From: Fidelibacterota bacterium
GTDB taxonomy: Bacteria; Fidelibacterota; UBA8477; JABMPR01
Assembly: GCA_016844955.1 (NCBI GenBank)
Contig: JAERTH010000042.1
Span: 1 to 64,000 of the forward strand
Direction: 5' to 3'
DNA length: 64,000 nt
A model generated the notes under the pieces. It was not told the origin of the DNA. It was given only the letters and a program-made list of their open reading frames with translations, and made no database searches. Below, in pieces: positions 51,934-62,986 of this stretch; position 1 is the stretch's first letter, and each line of letters opens with the position of its first letter. Made by a program: the position numbers and the translations under genes.

Positions 51934-54483
51934 TTAAGCAGAGTTTCTACTGGCATTGATGTTTCCATAAAGTGAACGCTTTACGATTTTCTCATAGTTA
52001 TCGCTATCTGCGACTCCCTGTTCGATCTTCTGCAAAGCATACTGCTGTATTATCAACAATGGTAGGACAATACGTTTCCTAATTTGAATCGACCGCCGTG
52101 AAATGGGTTCTTCTTCCATGAGGCATTCATATCCTGATATGGCCAGGGTCATCTTTTTGGAAAGCTTGTATTCCTGGTAAAGTATGTTCCAGAACTCACG
52201 GTACTCTTCATCTTGAGTGATATAGCGAGTCAGCTTGAAATAGCATTTAAAGAGTGACATCATGCTGTTCAAAATAAGGGCCTTGAAGAATGGGACTTCA
52301 GTAAAAAGTTGCTTTAGATCATCCAACCGGCCTTGAGCCACCAATGATTCTAAAGCAGTTCCAATCCCAAAGTAGCCTGGGACATTCTGCTTCATCTGAC
52401 TCCACGACCCTACAAAAGGGATGGCTCTGAGGTCTTTGAGATCCAGTTTTTCACTATGGCCACGCCGGGACGGTCTACTCCCGATATTGGCTCCTGAATA
52501 ATACTTCAGAGTACTTTTGTTTTCAAGGTAGGGTAAGAACATCTCATGATTTTTAAGTGCTTCATATTTCTCATGACTCAAGCGACCCAATTCCTCAATC
52601 AGCTCTCGCGAGCCCTGTGAAATAGTTGTGTCCTTCTCAAAGATGCTATTGGACAACCCAGCCGTCAGCAATTGTTCGGCGTTGTGTGTAAAATGCTCTC
52701 TGGTTCCATAGCGACTGGTAATGGTCTGTCCCTGGATTGTAAGCTGAATTTCATGTTTGGCAATTTGCTCACTCTGTGAAGCATAAAAACGATGCGTCTT
52801 CCCTCCGCCTCGAGCCGGGGGCCCGCCTCGTCCATCAAAAAATATAGTTTTAACTCCAAAGCGTTGGGATACAGATGTTATACGTTCTTTAGTTTTAAAT
52901 ATTGACCAGTTTGCTTTTAAATAGCCACCGTCTTTGGTGCCATCTGAAAACCCCAGCATAACGGTTTGCTTGTCCTGGCGCTGAGACAAATGAGCGCGAT
53001 ACTGATGAACATTTAAAAGCGCCTCCATAATACCCTCTGAACGTTCCATGCCCGACATAGATTCAAAAAGGGGAATGATATCAATGGGAATACTGGACCC
53101 AGGATAGCCACACCACCTGAACAAGGCAAACACAAACAAAACTGAAAGAATATCTTCAGAATTACTGATGACATAGCGGTTACACCCCTCCTCCCCATTC
53201 TTGGATTGTATTCCTTTAACCTTGGAGATAGTTCTGAGTGTATCCTTGACCAGTGCATCATCATACCTTGTGACGTCAACCAGTAGTTCCTTGGTAGTCA
53301 AGATGGATATAAGTGCTTCGTCACCTAGTTCATCTAGATCCTCCTCAATAACCCCTTCTAGTTTTAATATGGCTGTAACGGTGCGTTTATGGATACTATG
53401 ATCCTGGCGAATATCCAATGATGCAAAATGTGTTTTAAAGATGTCAATCTTATGAATAAGTCGATCCAGGTCTTCCAAGTATAGATTATTGTGGTTTTTC
53501 TTTAAAATCTTGCGCACCTTCATGAGTGGTTGAACGAGGTCTTTATATGATAGGACCTTCTCTGTGTCAAACATTGTGGAGTAAATGGATTCCCTAAGCT
53601 TGGTTATCTTTTCAGAGATGGTTTTGAAGGTCAGTTTACCTTCCAGGTCTTTTACATCCTGATAATAGCACTTCATGAGTGCCATACGCAGCTCGTCGGC
53701 TACAGCAATGGTTGTTTTACAGGTGACATAGGGATTTCCATCTCGATCACCACCGGGCCAGAATCCCAGCTTAATCAGATTAGTATTATTAAACTCATGC
53801 TGTTGAATATTTTTTTTCAGGCCCGTGTACAAGTCACCGATTGCATCATAATACACATTTCTTAAATAATAGATAATGTTGTGCGCTTCTTCCAGAGGTG
53901 TGGGTTTTTTTGTATTGAGCAGTGATGTCATCCCTAACTGCTGGAGGGTTTGGTCAATGTTATTCACATCATTATTGGAAATCAGCGTACGCAGTTTGCT
54001 AATTATATCCAGAACGGGTGGTGGATAAAATTGCGTCGGGTGGGCTGTAAAAACAATGCGGGCACTAAAGGTGTTCAGTTTTTCCGAAATACTTTTCCAA
54101 CTATTGGTGGTTTCCAGAAGGTTCAAGAAATCCTGAAGGGACAGGTCACTGCTATGACGCCGCAGTTCTGAGAAAGCAGCATCTTCAACACTGTCAAAAA
54201 CCACTACTTGCCGCTCAACATACTGAATCACACGAAACATAAAATCTATCCGGTCTTGTTCAGTCTCAATCCCGGCATGATTCAAGAAAAATGCATCCAG
54301 AATCTCTCTTGGATCCTGTCCACCCTCCAATCCCTTTTTGCCGATTTGATGCAGCAGTGGGATAAGGATTCCCACATTGCGAATCTTACCTGCCGGCAAA
54401 TTCAGGAACAGGCTGTTATAAATATTGAACTTGTTCTTAACCCATTTTTCAAAAGTATGAATTCTATCGTGTTGATGGACCAT
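51934..54483 (-). CDS. ppc: Phosphoenolpyruvate carboxylase
   Basis: An 849-residue PEP carboxylase that makes oxaloacetate from PEP and bicarbonate. The sites are VFTAHPTQFYPP (catalytic His, E. coli TAHPTE), GFWPGGDRDGNPYVT, MLGFSDGTKDGGYLKANW, FFDGRGGPPARGGGKTHRF (Arg pair) and NIGSRPSRRG. It is a little shorter than the E. coli enzyme (883) and ends INASRNSA where the usual tail is RNTG, so the C-terminal active-site tail is altered. It is the anaplerotic enzyme of the window and stands next to pyruvate-linked metabolism only by chance. The stop lies 34 bases before the GH2 start. Confidence 0.94.
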   Translation of the reverse strand: MVHQHDRIHTFEKWVKNKFNIYNSLFLNLPAGKIRNVGILIPLLHQIGKKGLEGGQDPREILDAFFLNHAGIETEQDRIDFMFRVIQYVERQVVVFDSVEDAAFSELRRHSSDLSLQDFLNLLETTNSWKSISEKLNTFSARIVFTAHPTQFYPPPVLDIISKLRTLISNNDVNNIDQTLQQLGMTSLLNTKKPTPLEEAHNIIYYLRNVYYDAIGDLYTGLKKNIQQHEFNNTNLIKLGFWPGGDRDGNPYVTCKTTIAVADELRMALMKCYYQDVKDLEGKLTFKTISEKITKLRESIYSTMFDTEKVLSYKDLVQPLMKVRKILKKNHNNLYLEDLDRLIHKIDIFKTHFASLDIRQDHSIHKRTVTAILKLEGVIEEDLDELGDEALISILTTKELLVDVTRYDDALVKDTLRTISKVKGIQSKNGEEGCNRYVISNSEDILSVLFVFALFRWCGYPGSSIPIDIIPLFESMSGMERSEGIMEALLNVHQYRAHLSQRQDKQTVMLGFSDGTKDGGYLKANWSIFKTKERITSVSQRFGVKTIFFDGRGGPPARGGGKTHRFYASQSEQIAKHEIQLTIQGQTITSRYGTREHFTHNAEQLLTAGLSNSIFEKDTTISQGSRELIEELGRLSHEKYEALKNHEMFLPYLENKSTLKYYSGANIGSRPSRRGHSEKLDLKDLRAIPFVGSWSQMKQNVPGYFGIGTALESLVAQGRLDDLKQLFTEVPFFKALILNSMMSLFKCYFKLTRYITQDEEYREFWNILYQEYKLSKKMTLAISGYECLMEEEPISRRSIQIRKRIVLPLLIIQQYALQKIEQGVADSDNYEKIVKRSLYGNINASRNSA

Positions 54484-54493
54484 TTATATCAGA

Positions 54494-54694
54494 CTACTTT
54501 CTGTTTAGCTGTTGGTTGCTTGATGCCTTGAGGGAAGCTCGTGCATAAGCATTTGACATTAATTCGACGGGGATGTTGACAAAGCCAATGATCTTGTTTG
54601 TACCAAACATACAGATATCAACTTTCCCAAGCCAAATATTTAACCAACTCAGCACAGGGTTCACTATCTCAGCGCTGAGCTGGTTTAAAAGTTG
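54494..54694 (-). other. In-frame open extension after the stop of the membrane protein gene
   Basis: After the TAG at 54697-54695 the same frame stays open for 66 codons, to a TAG just before ppc. The tail would include SWLNIWLGKVDICMFGTNK and IIGFVNIPVELMSNAYARAS, and looks protein-like. It could be a second gene starting at an internal GTG (54664), but no Shine-Dalgarno is seen. Alternatives are a nonsense mutation in a longer ancestral gene, or chance. Confidence 0.35.
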
Positions 54695-55330
54695 CTACAG
54701 CCAGCCTAATCCCAGACCGAATATCAAAACAGCCAAAACATCAATACCCCAGATGGTTCCGACTGTGATAAGCTTCTCCTTCATGGTTGGCATATCATAG
54801 ACCCAGAAGGCCACGACAAAAAATGTGAGATAACCAAATAGAAATATGAGCCAGGGAGTGTTGATATCCCAAAAGGTCCAGTCCCAGGTCAGCGCATCCA
54901 CAACATTGAGCAGCATTTCAACCACTACACAAAATATGGAACCCGCTATGGCCACAAACCATCGATTGGGAACACCCAGTATCTTGTCTTCTTTGTTAGG
55001 GAGTAGGAGTTTGCTCCAGATAATACCGGCAACAGCAAACATAAACATGATCTCGATATTTAGACCGATTAAAATAAGAAAAGCTGTTTCTCCAGGTGCA
55101 CACCAGAGGGGAGCCCAGCCAGCCAGCTGAAAGATCACTGAATTCATGATCTCGTTAAACCAGTCCATCCCCCAAAATGCAAGACCGGCGAGAACCAGCG
55201 TATAATTTTTCTTTTCCATTTCTACGGCATAGATGTAAAACACAAAAGCCAGAAGTGGAATGACGTACCATTGAAAATTGGAGCCATCACGTAAATTCAT
55301 TAGCGCTTGTTGCGAAAAATCACTGGGCAT
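54695..55330 (-). CDS. Conserved multi-pass membrane protein of unknown function
   Basis: A 211-residue inner-membrane protein with about six hydrophobic helices (WYVIPLLAFVFYIYAV, YTLVLAGLAFWGMDWFNEI, LIGLNIEIMFMFAVAGIIW, FVAIAGSIFCVVVEMLLNV, LIFLFGYLTFFVVAFWVYD, WGIDVLAVLIFGLGLGW). Acidic and Asn residues lie within helices (DWFNEIMN, LNIEIMF, EMLLNVVDALTWDW), suggesting a transport or enzyme site. No family is recognised. ATG 55330 was chosen because GGGGAGG lies five bases upstream. The reading frame continues past its TAG as a long open tail. Confidence 0.7.
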   Translation of the reverse strand: MPSDFSQQALMNLRDGSNFQWYVIPLLAFVFYIYAVEMEKKNYTLVLAGLAFWGMDWFNEIMNSVIFQLAGWAPLWCAPGETAFLILIGLNIEIMFMFAVAGIIWSKLLLPNKEDKILGVPNRWFVAIAGSIFCVVVEMLLNVVDALTWDWTFWDINTPWLIFLFGYLTFFVVAFWVYDMPTMKEKLITVGTIWGIDVLAVLIFGLGLGWL

Positions 55331-55472
55331 ATAGCCTCCCCTGGTTAATAATTTGTCCAGAAAATAACCCTTCACCTCTAAAGTTAAAGCACTTAGTGAT
55401 CTGGACGCTTCTCATGCATCATTGAAGGGGCACTTCTGTGGCAAAATGATAGTGAAAAGGAGGAAAAGAAAA

Positions 55473-55490
55473 GCCCTCGCTTAGCGGGGC
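55473..55490 (-). terminator. Terminator overlapping the lacI-type stop
   Basis: A GC-rich hairpin (GCCCTCGC / GCGGGGC with one bulge) spans the stop codon and is followed on the minus strand by TTTTCTTTTCC. Confidence 0.6.
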
Positions 55491-56503
55491 AACGAGGATT
55501 CGCGTATTATTAATTCTGTTTTCAGCTGAATGGTCTCTGCAAGGGTTTCCTGGTTTTTGAATGCTTCAATATGTTTTAGAAGTTGAGTTGCTGCAGTCTC
55601 ACCCATAAGCTCGGCTGATTGTCTAACTGTGGTCAGAGGAGGATCTATCAGGGAAGTTTCGGGGCTATCACTAAAGCCGACTAAAGCGATATCCTTTCCA
55701 ATCTTAAGTCCCCGCTGTCTGATTTGTCTAAACGCACCAATGGCAACAGGATCCGTTACACAAAAGATGGCATCAATATCACCCCTGCTTTGCTCCATGA
55801 GTGTATTAAAGCCTGCAAGTCCATGTTCTTCATTCAATCCGCAGCAGACCATCAGGTTTTCATCCAGGGGAATATCATATTTGGCCAAAGCATCCTTGTA
55901 ACCATTGTAGCGGTTTTGGGATATTTTGAGATTCATGGGACCACCCAGGTGCCCAATTTTTTTGAAGCCCTGTTTGATTAGATGCTCAACCGCAGCAAAA
56001 GCACCAGCATAGTCTTCAAACACGACACAACTCGTCTCTAAATCTTCCCATACCCTATCGAAAAATACAATGGGTATGCCCCGTCGCTGGAGCAGCTCAA
56101 AATGTTCCTTATCCTCAGTTGTTTTTGAAACTGAGATGAGAACCCCAGCTACTCGCTGGGAAACCAGCATTTTTGCGTTCAATACTTCCTGTTGAAAATC
56201 TTCATTGGACTGGCAGACCATTACGGTATATCCAAGTTTGCTCATCACGTTTGAAATACCGCTCATGATAGCAGCAAAAAACACATGCTTTACCTGAGGA
56301 ACAATAACACCAATGGTTGTTGAGGCTCGCCCTTTGAGATTCTGAGCCATCATATCAGGATGGTAGTCCATTTCTTCAGCAGTCTTCAGAACCAGGGCTT
56401 TGGTTTCATCACGAATATCCGGATGATCCCGTAAAGCTCTGGACACTGTGGAGTGGGAAATATTTAGCCGTTTAGCTATGTCTTTAATGGTGACGTGTGT
56501 CAT
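55481..56503 (-). CDS. LacI-family transcriptional regulator
   Basis: A 340-residue repressor. The DNA-binding head is VTIKDIAKRLNISHSTVSRA followed by the hinge region MAQNLKGRASTTIGVIVPQV; the periplasmic-binding-like sensor domain follows (RVAGVLISVSKTTED, GFKKIGHLGGPMNLKIS, IDAIFCVTDPVAIGA, LTTVRQSAELMGE). Such regulators usually control sugar-use genes; its target is not identified. The gene lies between the membrane protein and a DUF4199 gene and is not next to an obvious sugar operon, though GH2 is 4 kb away on the same strand. The 213-bp gap upstream may hold an operator, not identified. Confidence 0.92.
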   Translation of the reverse strand: MTHVTIKDIAKRLNISHSTVSRALRDHPDIRDETKALVLKTAEEMDYHPDMMAQNLKGRASTTIGVIVPQVKHVFFAAIMSGISNVMSKLGYTVMVCQSNEDFQQEVLNAKMLVSQRVAGVLISVSKTTEDKEHFELLQRRGIPIVFFDRVWEDLETSCVVFEDYAGAFAAVEHLIKQGFKKIGHLGGPMNLKISQNRYNGYKDALAKYDIPLDENLMVCCGLNEEHGLAGFNTLMEQSRGDIDAIFCVTDPVAIGAFRQIRQRGLKIGKDIALVGFSDSPETSLIDPPLTTVRQSAELMGETAATQLLKHIEAFKNQETLAETIQLKTELIIRESSLPR

Positions 56504-56716
56504 CTGGTAACGCTGCAGCTCCTGAACAAGTAATTCACCTCTTTGGCGATCTCAAGCAATTAACCATCTGGATCAAATCAACAGGCCATATTTGCTACAG
56601 TCAAACTAATCATCCTTTCAAGGATGAAAAAGAACTATGTCACCAAAGTAGGTTTCACACAGTTAGCGTTTAAAGGTTTTTAAATCAGGTAGGAATACAC
56701 TTCTTAGAGGGAAAAT

Positions 56717-57214
56717 TTACGGATCAACAACCTCCGCTTTTGACTTCATAAAAAAAGCAACTACAGCGCTGGTTACCAGTCCCATTAAGGGTGCACTCAT
56801 CGTGCTTATGAAAATATAGTTTTTAATGTTAAAGTATGCCTCAGCATCGGCTTGGGTTGTTAAACCATTGGTTACCCCATAGTTAATAGCATTGGCAAAA
56901 TAACCTGGTGTGATGACATAGATGGTCACCCATTGACCCAGGGGACTCAGCAGGCCAACGATAATGGAGATAATCGCTCCACTGGTGAATCCTTCCTTCC
57001 AGGTCATTTTTCCGCCCAGATCATGATCACGCTTGTCTTTAAGGGCAAAGAAATAAACTGCAATTGCTATGATGGCAAAAAGGTTGGTGTAGGTCGCATG
57101 CTTATCGATATAGATATCGTGGAGCCCAACCAGGCGCTCCATAAGCATCCAGACCAGGGATGCTAAAATAAATATCACACCCCATTTCAGTTCTGTTTTA
57201 ATTTTGTGTATCAT
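56717..57214 (-). CDS. DUF4199 domain-containing membrane protein
   Basis: A 165-residue membrane protein with four hydrophobic segments, matching DUF4199: LKWGVIFILASLVWMLMERL, TNLFAIIAIAVYFFALKDKR, GKMTWKEGFTSGAIISIIVG, and a C-terminal helix SAPLMGLVTSAVVAFFMKSK. DUF4199 proteins are common in FCB bacteria; function unknown. It follows the VOC gene by six bases. Confidence 0.85.
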   Translation of the reverse strand: MIHKIKTELKWGVIFILASLVWMLMERLVGLHDIYIDKHATYTNLFAIIAIAVYFFALKDKRDHDLGGKMTWKEGFTSGAIISIIVGLLSPLGQWVTIYVITPGYFANAINYGVTNGLTTQADAEAYFNIKNYIFISTMSAPLMGLVTSAVVAFFMKSKAEVVDP

Positions 57215-57220
57215 ACGCCC

Positions 57221-57598
57221 CTACTGACTTGAATGAATTCCAATGACATTGCCTTCGGAATCCTCAATGATGCATACAAATCCGTGTTCGCCGATGGCAT
57301 GTTTAGGACTTACAACCTTGCCCCCATTTTGGAGGGCACGACTTTCCTCAATGCTACAATCAGCAGAGTTAAAGTAGACGGTAGTACCACCTTTACCTGG
57401 ATTCCAACCCTCACTTTTAACCAATGCCCCTGATGCGTAGGCACCATTTTCAACCCAGGGAAAGCCCATGATCTGTTCGCCTCCAAAACTGAAGTCTGTA
57501 AATGAACCCAGCTGGAAAACATCCTCGTAAAATTTTATGGCGCGTTGCATGTCACTGACATAAATCTCAAACCAGCCGACTACATTGGTATCTCTCAT
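57221..57598 (-). CDS. VOC family protein (glyoxalase/bleomycin-resistance fold)
   Basis: A 125-residue VOC protein with paired beta-alpha-beta motifs: VVGWFEIYVSDMQRAIKFYE, FSFGGEQIMGFPWVENG, TTVYFNSADCSIEESRALQN and FVCIIEDSEGNVIGIHSS. Metal ligands of glyoxalase I are not clearly complete. Substrate unknown. It forms a small operon with DUF4199. Confidence 0.88.
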   Translation of the reverse strand: MRDTNVVGWFEIYVSDMQRAIKFYEDVFQLGSFTDFSFGGEQIMGFPWVENGAYASGALVKSEGWNPGKGGTTVYFNSADCSIEESRALQNGGKVVSPKHAIGEHGFVCIIEDSEGNVIGIHSSQ

Positions 57599-57695
57599 AA
57601 TCTTTCTCCAAAAGTTGAATTATACATGACACGCACTGTCATCTTTTAATATCTATTCGAGATGTTAGAAAATCAAGAGGGTAAATTAAAGGTGA

Positions 57696-58289
57696 TCAGC
57701 AGCGGTATTTATCAGAAAGACCTACCCCATCCAGGATCATTGGGATGCATTTCTCAAGACGGGAGTTCCTGGTCTCCTGGCGTTTGGCCAAGGAAATATA
57801 ATCTGCATACTCCCGTCGTTTGGAAAGTGTCAAAACATCAAAGGCCGCTTGGAGATCCGGGTCATTTCCAAATGCCTGGTCTAGCTCAGGTGGGATGACC
57901 AGTGGCTTTTGAGTATCAGCTTTTATCTCCTTGCCAGCCTCCTGATTTGCAATTGCTTCCAGCGTGTAGGCCTTCACAACCCTGGTATCTATTTCATCAA
58001 TACTGCTGAATCGCATCTGGCGTTGCGCTTTGGTGACACCTTCCTGGGCATTCACCAGTAAACCCTTTTGGTCTTTGAGTAATGCTCCCTGGAAATACCA
58101 GAGGCTAACAAATGATTTGAAACCGCTTAAGCCCACCACATTCTTTTGCCCATGCATGTAAATTGGTGCGCCCCACTTGATACCTTCGTCCAATCCAATT
58201 TCCAGAAACACTTCCCGGAGTTTGGCCAGGGCAGCGGACCATTTGGGTTTATTGCTTATGTATTCATCTACTGATTTGGCTTTGCGCAT
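57696..58289 (-). CDS. YdeI/OmpD-associated family protein (DUF1801 type)
   Basis: A 197-residue protein: an N-terminal DUF1801 region (SVDEYISNKPKWSAALAKLR, GIKWGAPIYMHGQKNVVGLS) and a C-terminal YdeI-like block (IPPELDQAFGNDPDLQAAFD, LTLSKRREYADYISLAKRQE, RNSRLEKCIPMI). Family members are small cytoplasmic proteins of unknown function, sometimes linked to antimicrobial-peptide resistance. A REP-like repeat lies just upstream. Confidence 0.85.
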   Translation of the reverse strand: MRKAKSVDEYISNKPKWSAALAKLREVFLEIGLDEGIKWGAPIYMHGQKNVVGLSGFKSFVSLWYFQGALLKDQKGLLVNAQEGVTKAQRQMRFSSIDEIDTRVVKAYTLEAIANQEAGKEIKADTQKPLVIPPELDQAFGNDPDLQAAFDVLTLSKRREYADYISLAKRQETRNSRLEKCIPMILDGVGLSDKYRC

Positions 58290-58342
58290 TTGATTTACCT
58301 AAATTGCGTTTTGATATGTGTCTTCACGATTCGATAGGCGCG

Positions 58343-58376
58343 GCAATCTCACGATAAATGTAATTCTGGAGATTGC
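58343..58376. repeat. Short inverted repeat, REP-like
   Basis: GCAATCTC (58343-58350) and GAGATTGC (58369-58376) are perfect inverted arms in the gap between the YdeI-like and Fe-S genes. The flanks (GCTTTGGCTCTGCCTCGCAAAG) resemble the common GAGATTGC-type repeats of FCB genomes. Confidence 0.5.
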
Positions 58377-58417
58377 TTTGGCTCTGCCTCGCAAAGACGT
58401 CCTAGCGGGAATACTAT

Positions 58418-59695
58418 TTACCGCCCACCCCTGTGCACGAGTCGATTTAAAAAGGTGGATTTTAGGGGCTCGATTGCCATCAAAGCTTTGACTGGAGATG
58501 TTTTTTCAAGAACACTGAGCATGCGTCCAAAAGTTCGATGGGTAAACGTGTCATAGTCATTGAAAATGAGGTCTGAAAGTTTACCTCTCTCGATAGCCAT
58601 GGCGGCATATTTATCAAAACTACTCTCCGGCGTATAAATCCGCTGTGGCCTGGCTTTCATCCTGGCAGCCCCAGTCCCACAATAGGTGGGGCAAACACCA
58701 CAACCAAGACAAACGGCTTCATCAACTACAGCCCTCTGCCGTTTGCGACCGTCTTGTTCGTATCTCACCATATCAATGGCATCCACAGGGCAGGCAGATT
58801 CACATTTGCCACATCCGGTGCAGGTGGATTCATCGAATTCTGCTATCCAGCTGGAAGACACGATGGCATTGTTCATATCAAAGGTCTTAATCGCTTCCAT
58901 CATGCCACAGCAACAGCCACAACAGTTGCAGATATAACTCAGATCATTCTGGACATTGTCGCCAGTTTGAGCCAACCCGGCCTCTTTGCTCTGCTCCAGC
59001 AAACCCATTGATTCTGAAACCGATATTGATTTGGCCAAACCATTGTGAATCAGCACCTCTGCGGCACTGCCAAAAGAGAGACAATTGCTCTGGTCGTGGT
59101 CACAAGCCTTCCCCAGGTGTTCTGCCTTATGGCGACAGGCACATAGTGAAACCGCATGGGCACTGGCGTTCTTCACAACATAGGATGCGCGGTCATAGTC
59201 CAGTATTTCTATATGATCACCCGACGGGAGTGACTCCTCCCGCGGCATTGAGCGACCAACCTGTGTTTGTCCCTCAAATACTGCCCTGCTAAAACGATCA
59301 TTTTCAAACATGTAGGTTTCAAATAATTGGGCGATCTCAGCCATGGGTGCTTCCGGCCGGGTTCGCATAAAAGTGTATTCAAAAAACCCGATAACCACGG
59401 GTGGCAAGGCAACATAACGTCGGCCCTTACGCTCAATATCTACAACCAGGCCACGATGGGCCAGGTCCTGAATGGTGTCGTTCAGTTGGTCTTCGTCAAC
59501 ACCAAGCTTTTCAGCCAGTTTTGAGGTGCGGGTTGGAATGGTTGGAAAGCGTCTAACCAATCGAGCTTCATCGGGTGTGAATAAAAGCTCCAGTATTTTG
59601 GTAAATATTGGTGATGCTGGTGCACCTGTAATATGGCGGTCAAAGCGTTCTTGAAGTAGACGATAATCCCGGTGGTGATTGACAATGTGACCCAT
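58418..59695 (-). CDS. Winged-helix and 4Fe-4S cluster protein
   Basis: A 425-residue protein. Residues about 40-115 are a winged-helix-like segment (ILELLFTPDEARLVRRFPTI, RTSKLAEKLGVDEDQLNDTI, LAHRGLVVDIERKGRRYVAL). The middle has SLCACRHKAEHLGKACDHDQ and ICNCCGCCCGMMEAI, unusual Cys clusters. Then come two ferredoxin-like 4Fe-4S motifs (CTGCGKCESACPVDAIDM; CLGCGVCPTYCGTGA). Related proteins are often called 4Fe-4S ferredoxins in anaerobes. The winged helix suggests redox-sensitive DNA binding or a regulator-like role, but this is inference. The gene stands alone. Confidence 0.82.
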   Translation of the reverse strand: MGHIVNHHRDYRLLQERFDRHITGAPASPIFTKILELLFTPDEARLVRRFPTIPTRTSKLAEKLGVDEDQLNDTIQDLAHRGLVVDIERKGRRYVALPPVVIGFFEYTFMRTRPEAPMAEIAQLFETYMFENDRFSRAVFEGQTQVGRSMPREESLPSGDHIEILDYDRASYVVKNASAHAVSLCACRHKAEHLGKACDHDQSNCLSFGSAAEVLIHNGLAKSISVSESMGLLEQSKEAGLAQTGDNVQNDLSYICNCCGCCCGMMEAIKTFDMNNAIVSSSWIAEFDESTCTGCGKCESACPVDAIDMVRYEQDGRKRQRAVVDEAVCLGCGVCPTYCGTGAARMKARPQRIYTPESSFDKYAAMAIERGKLSDLIFNDYDTFTHRTFGRMLSVLEKTSPVKALMAIEPLKSTFLNRLVHRGGR

Positions 59696-61665
<1,970 letters not shown>

Positions 61666-61680
61666 TTCACAGACCTGTTC

Positions 61681-62010
61681 ATGCTGGTACTAGTTAAGCT
61701 GCTTCACACCCTGGTGTGGTGGATTATGGCAACTGCCACCTTTCTGTTGTTCAAAGCAGTAACCCTGCAAAGGTTTGATACCCTGCTTTACACCGCACTG
61801 GGTCTTCTTGTGCTTGAAACACTGGTTCTCCTATTTAATCGTTGGGTTTGCCCCCTGACTCCATTTGCAAGCAAGCTGACTTCTGACAGAAGTGCTAATT
61901 TTGATATCTACTTGCCCAGTTTTATTGCGCGCTACAACAAACAGATTTTCTCCGTTTTGTTTCTGCTGATCATCCTAATTCACATTTATAAAGCTTACAT
62001 CATTCCGTGA
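61681..62010 (+). CDS. Small membrane protein of unknown function
   Basis: A 109-residue protein with three hydrophobic helices (LVKLLHTLVWWIMATATFLL, LLYTALGLLVLETLVLLF, KQIFSVLFLLIILIHIY). The RWVCPLTPFASKLTSDRSAN segment followed by FDIYLPSFIARYNKQIF is a conserved block seen in FCB hypothetical proteins; function unknown. It begins 15 bases after the pyrG stop and is probably co-transcribed. Confidence 0.7.
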   Translation: MLVLVKLLHTLVWWIMATATFLLFKAVTLQRFDTLLYTALGLLVLETLVLLFNRWVCPLTPFASKLTSDRSANFDIYLPSFIARYNKQIFSVLFLLIILIHIYKAYIIP

Positions 62011-62167
62011 TGTTTGCGAATTTCTCAGCCTTCAAATAAAAAACATTTTCAATACTCAAATTCCTGTCTCATTTTATTAGCCTGATACGCTAACCCCACA
62101 ATCAGTCCGGTTTACATCTTAGCAGCTGTGCCTGCTATTTTCATTTTTCAAAAACAGGGAGAATACT

Positions 62168-62845
62168 ATGTCATCTGCACCAAATGAAGGTCATCGTCAG
62201 CGATTACGAGATCGATTTTTCCAAAATGGGATTGATTCATTCCACGATTATGAAGTGTTGGAACTACTCCTGACTCTGGCAACTCCAAGAAAGGATATGA
62301 AACCTCAGGCCAAGGAGTTAATCCGCAGATTTGGGTCTCTGGCATCAGTACTGGAAGCACCTACATCAGTATTGAAAGATGTAAAAGGCATGGGCTCTGC
62401 CAATATTTTTGCACTCAAACTTCCCCACGCCGTTGGACGTCGATACTTGTTTGAGAAAACTCAGGGAAAAGACTATCTACGTTCCAGTAAAACTGTGAAA
62501 GATTATCTCACCCACAATTTGAGGGAGCGTAATCGAGAGATATTTATGGTCATTTTTCTGGATGGTCAAAACCAGATCATAAAGATGGAGGAGTTATTTT
62601 CAGGTTCGTTGACCACCTCGGCTATCTATCCCCGTGAAGTGGTTCAAAAGGTCCTGGACTATGACGCTGCCACAGTGATTCTGGTTCATAATCATCCGTC
62701 TGGTTCATTAACACCTTCAGGAAGCGATCGGGCAGTGACCAAAAAATTACAGACGGCGCTGGCTGCCATTGATGTTGAAGTACTGGACCACCTGATTGTG
62801 GGTGGCAATGACTTCTTTTCCTTTGCTGACCATCGATTGTTGTAA
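62168..62845 (+). CDS. radC: RadC family JAB-domain protein
   Basis: A 225-residue RadC. An N-terminal UPF0758 helix-hairpin-helix part (GHRQRLRDRFFQNGIDSFHD, LASVLEAPTSVLKDVKGMGS) is followed by a JAB/MPN metalloprotease-like domain with LVHNHPSGSLTPSGSD (HxHx-x-G-x-x-x-PSxxD). RadC is not the DNA-repair enzyme it was named for; function is uncertain. The ATG has GGGAGAA seven bases upstream. Confidence 0.93.
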   Translation: MSSAPNEGHRQRLRDRFFQNGIDSFHDYEVLELLLTLATPRKDMKPQAKELIRRFGSLASVLEAPTSVLKDVKGMGSANIFALKLPHAVGRRYLFEKTQGKDYLRSSKTVKDYLTHNLRERNREIFMVIFLDGQNQIIKMEELFSGSLTTSAIYPREVVQKVLDYDAATVILVHNHPSGSLTPSGSDRAVTKKLQTALAAIDVEVLDHLIVGGNDFFSFADHRLL

Positions 62846-62864
62846 GCCCTACTCTTGAATAGTT

Positions 62865-62970
62865 CATGTCATTCTGAACGAAGTGAAGAATCTTGATCCT
62901 GTACCACCACTCTCTAATCTCCCTGAATCACGATTGGGATCAAGATCCTTCGCCATGCTCAGGATGACAG
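62865..62970. repeat. Inverted-repeat element, copy A, upstream of GIY-YIG gene
   Basis: About 105 bp. The left arm TGTCATTCTGAACGAAGTGA (continuing to TTGATCC) pairs imperfectly with the right arm, whose complement reads TGTCATCCTGAGCATGGCGA. The loop differs from copy B. No target-site duplication was recognised. It ends 17 bases before the GIY-YIG start codon. Confidence 0.8.
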
Positions 62971-62986
62971 AACAGGAATTTTTTCT

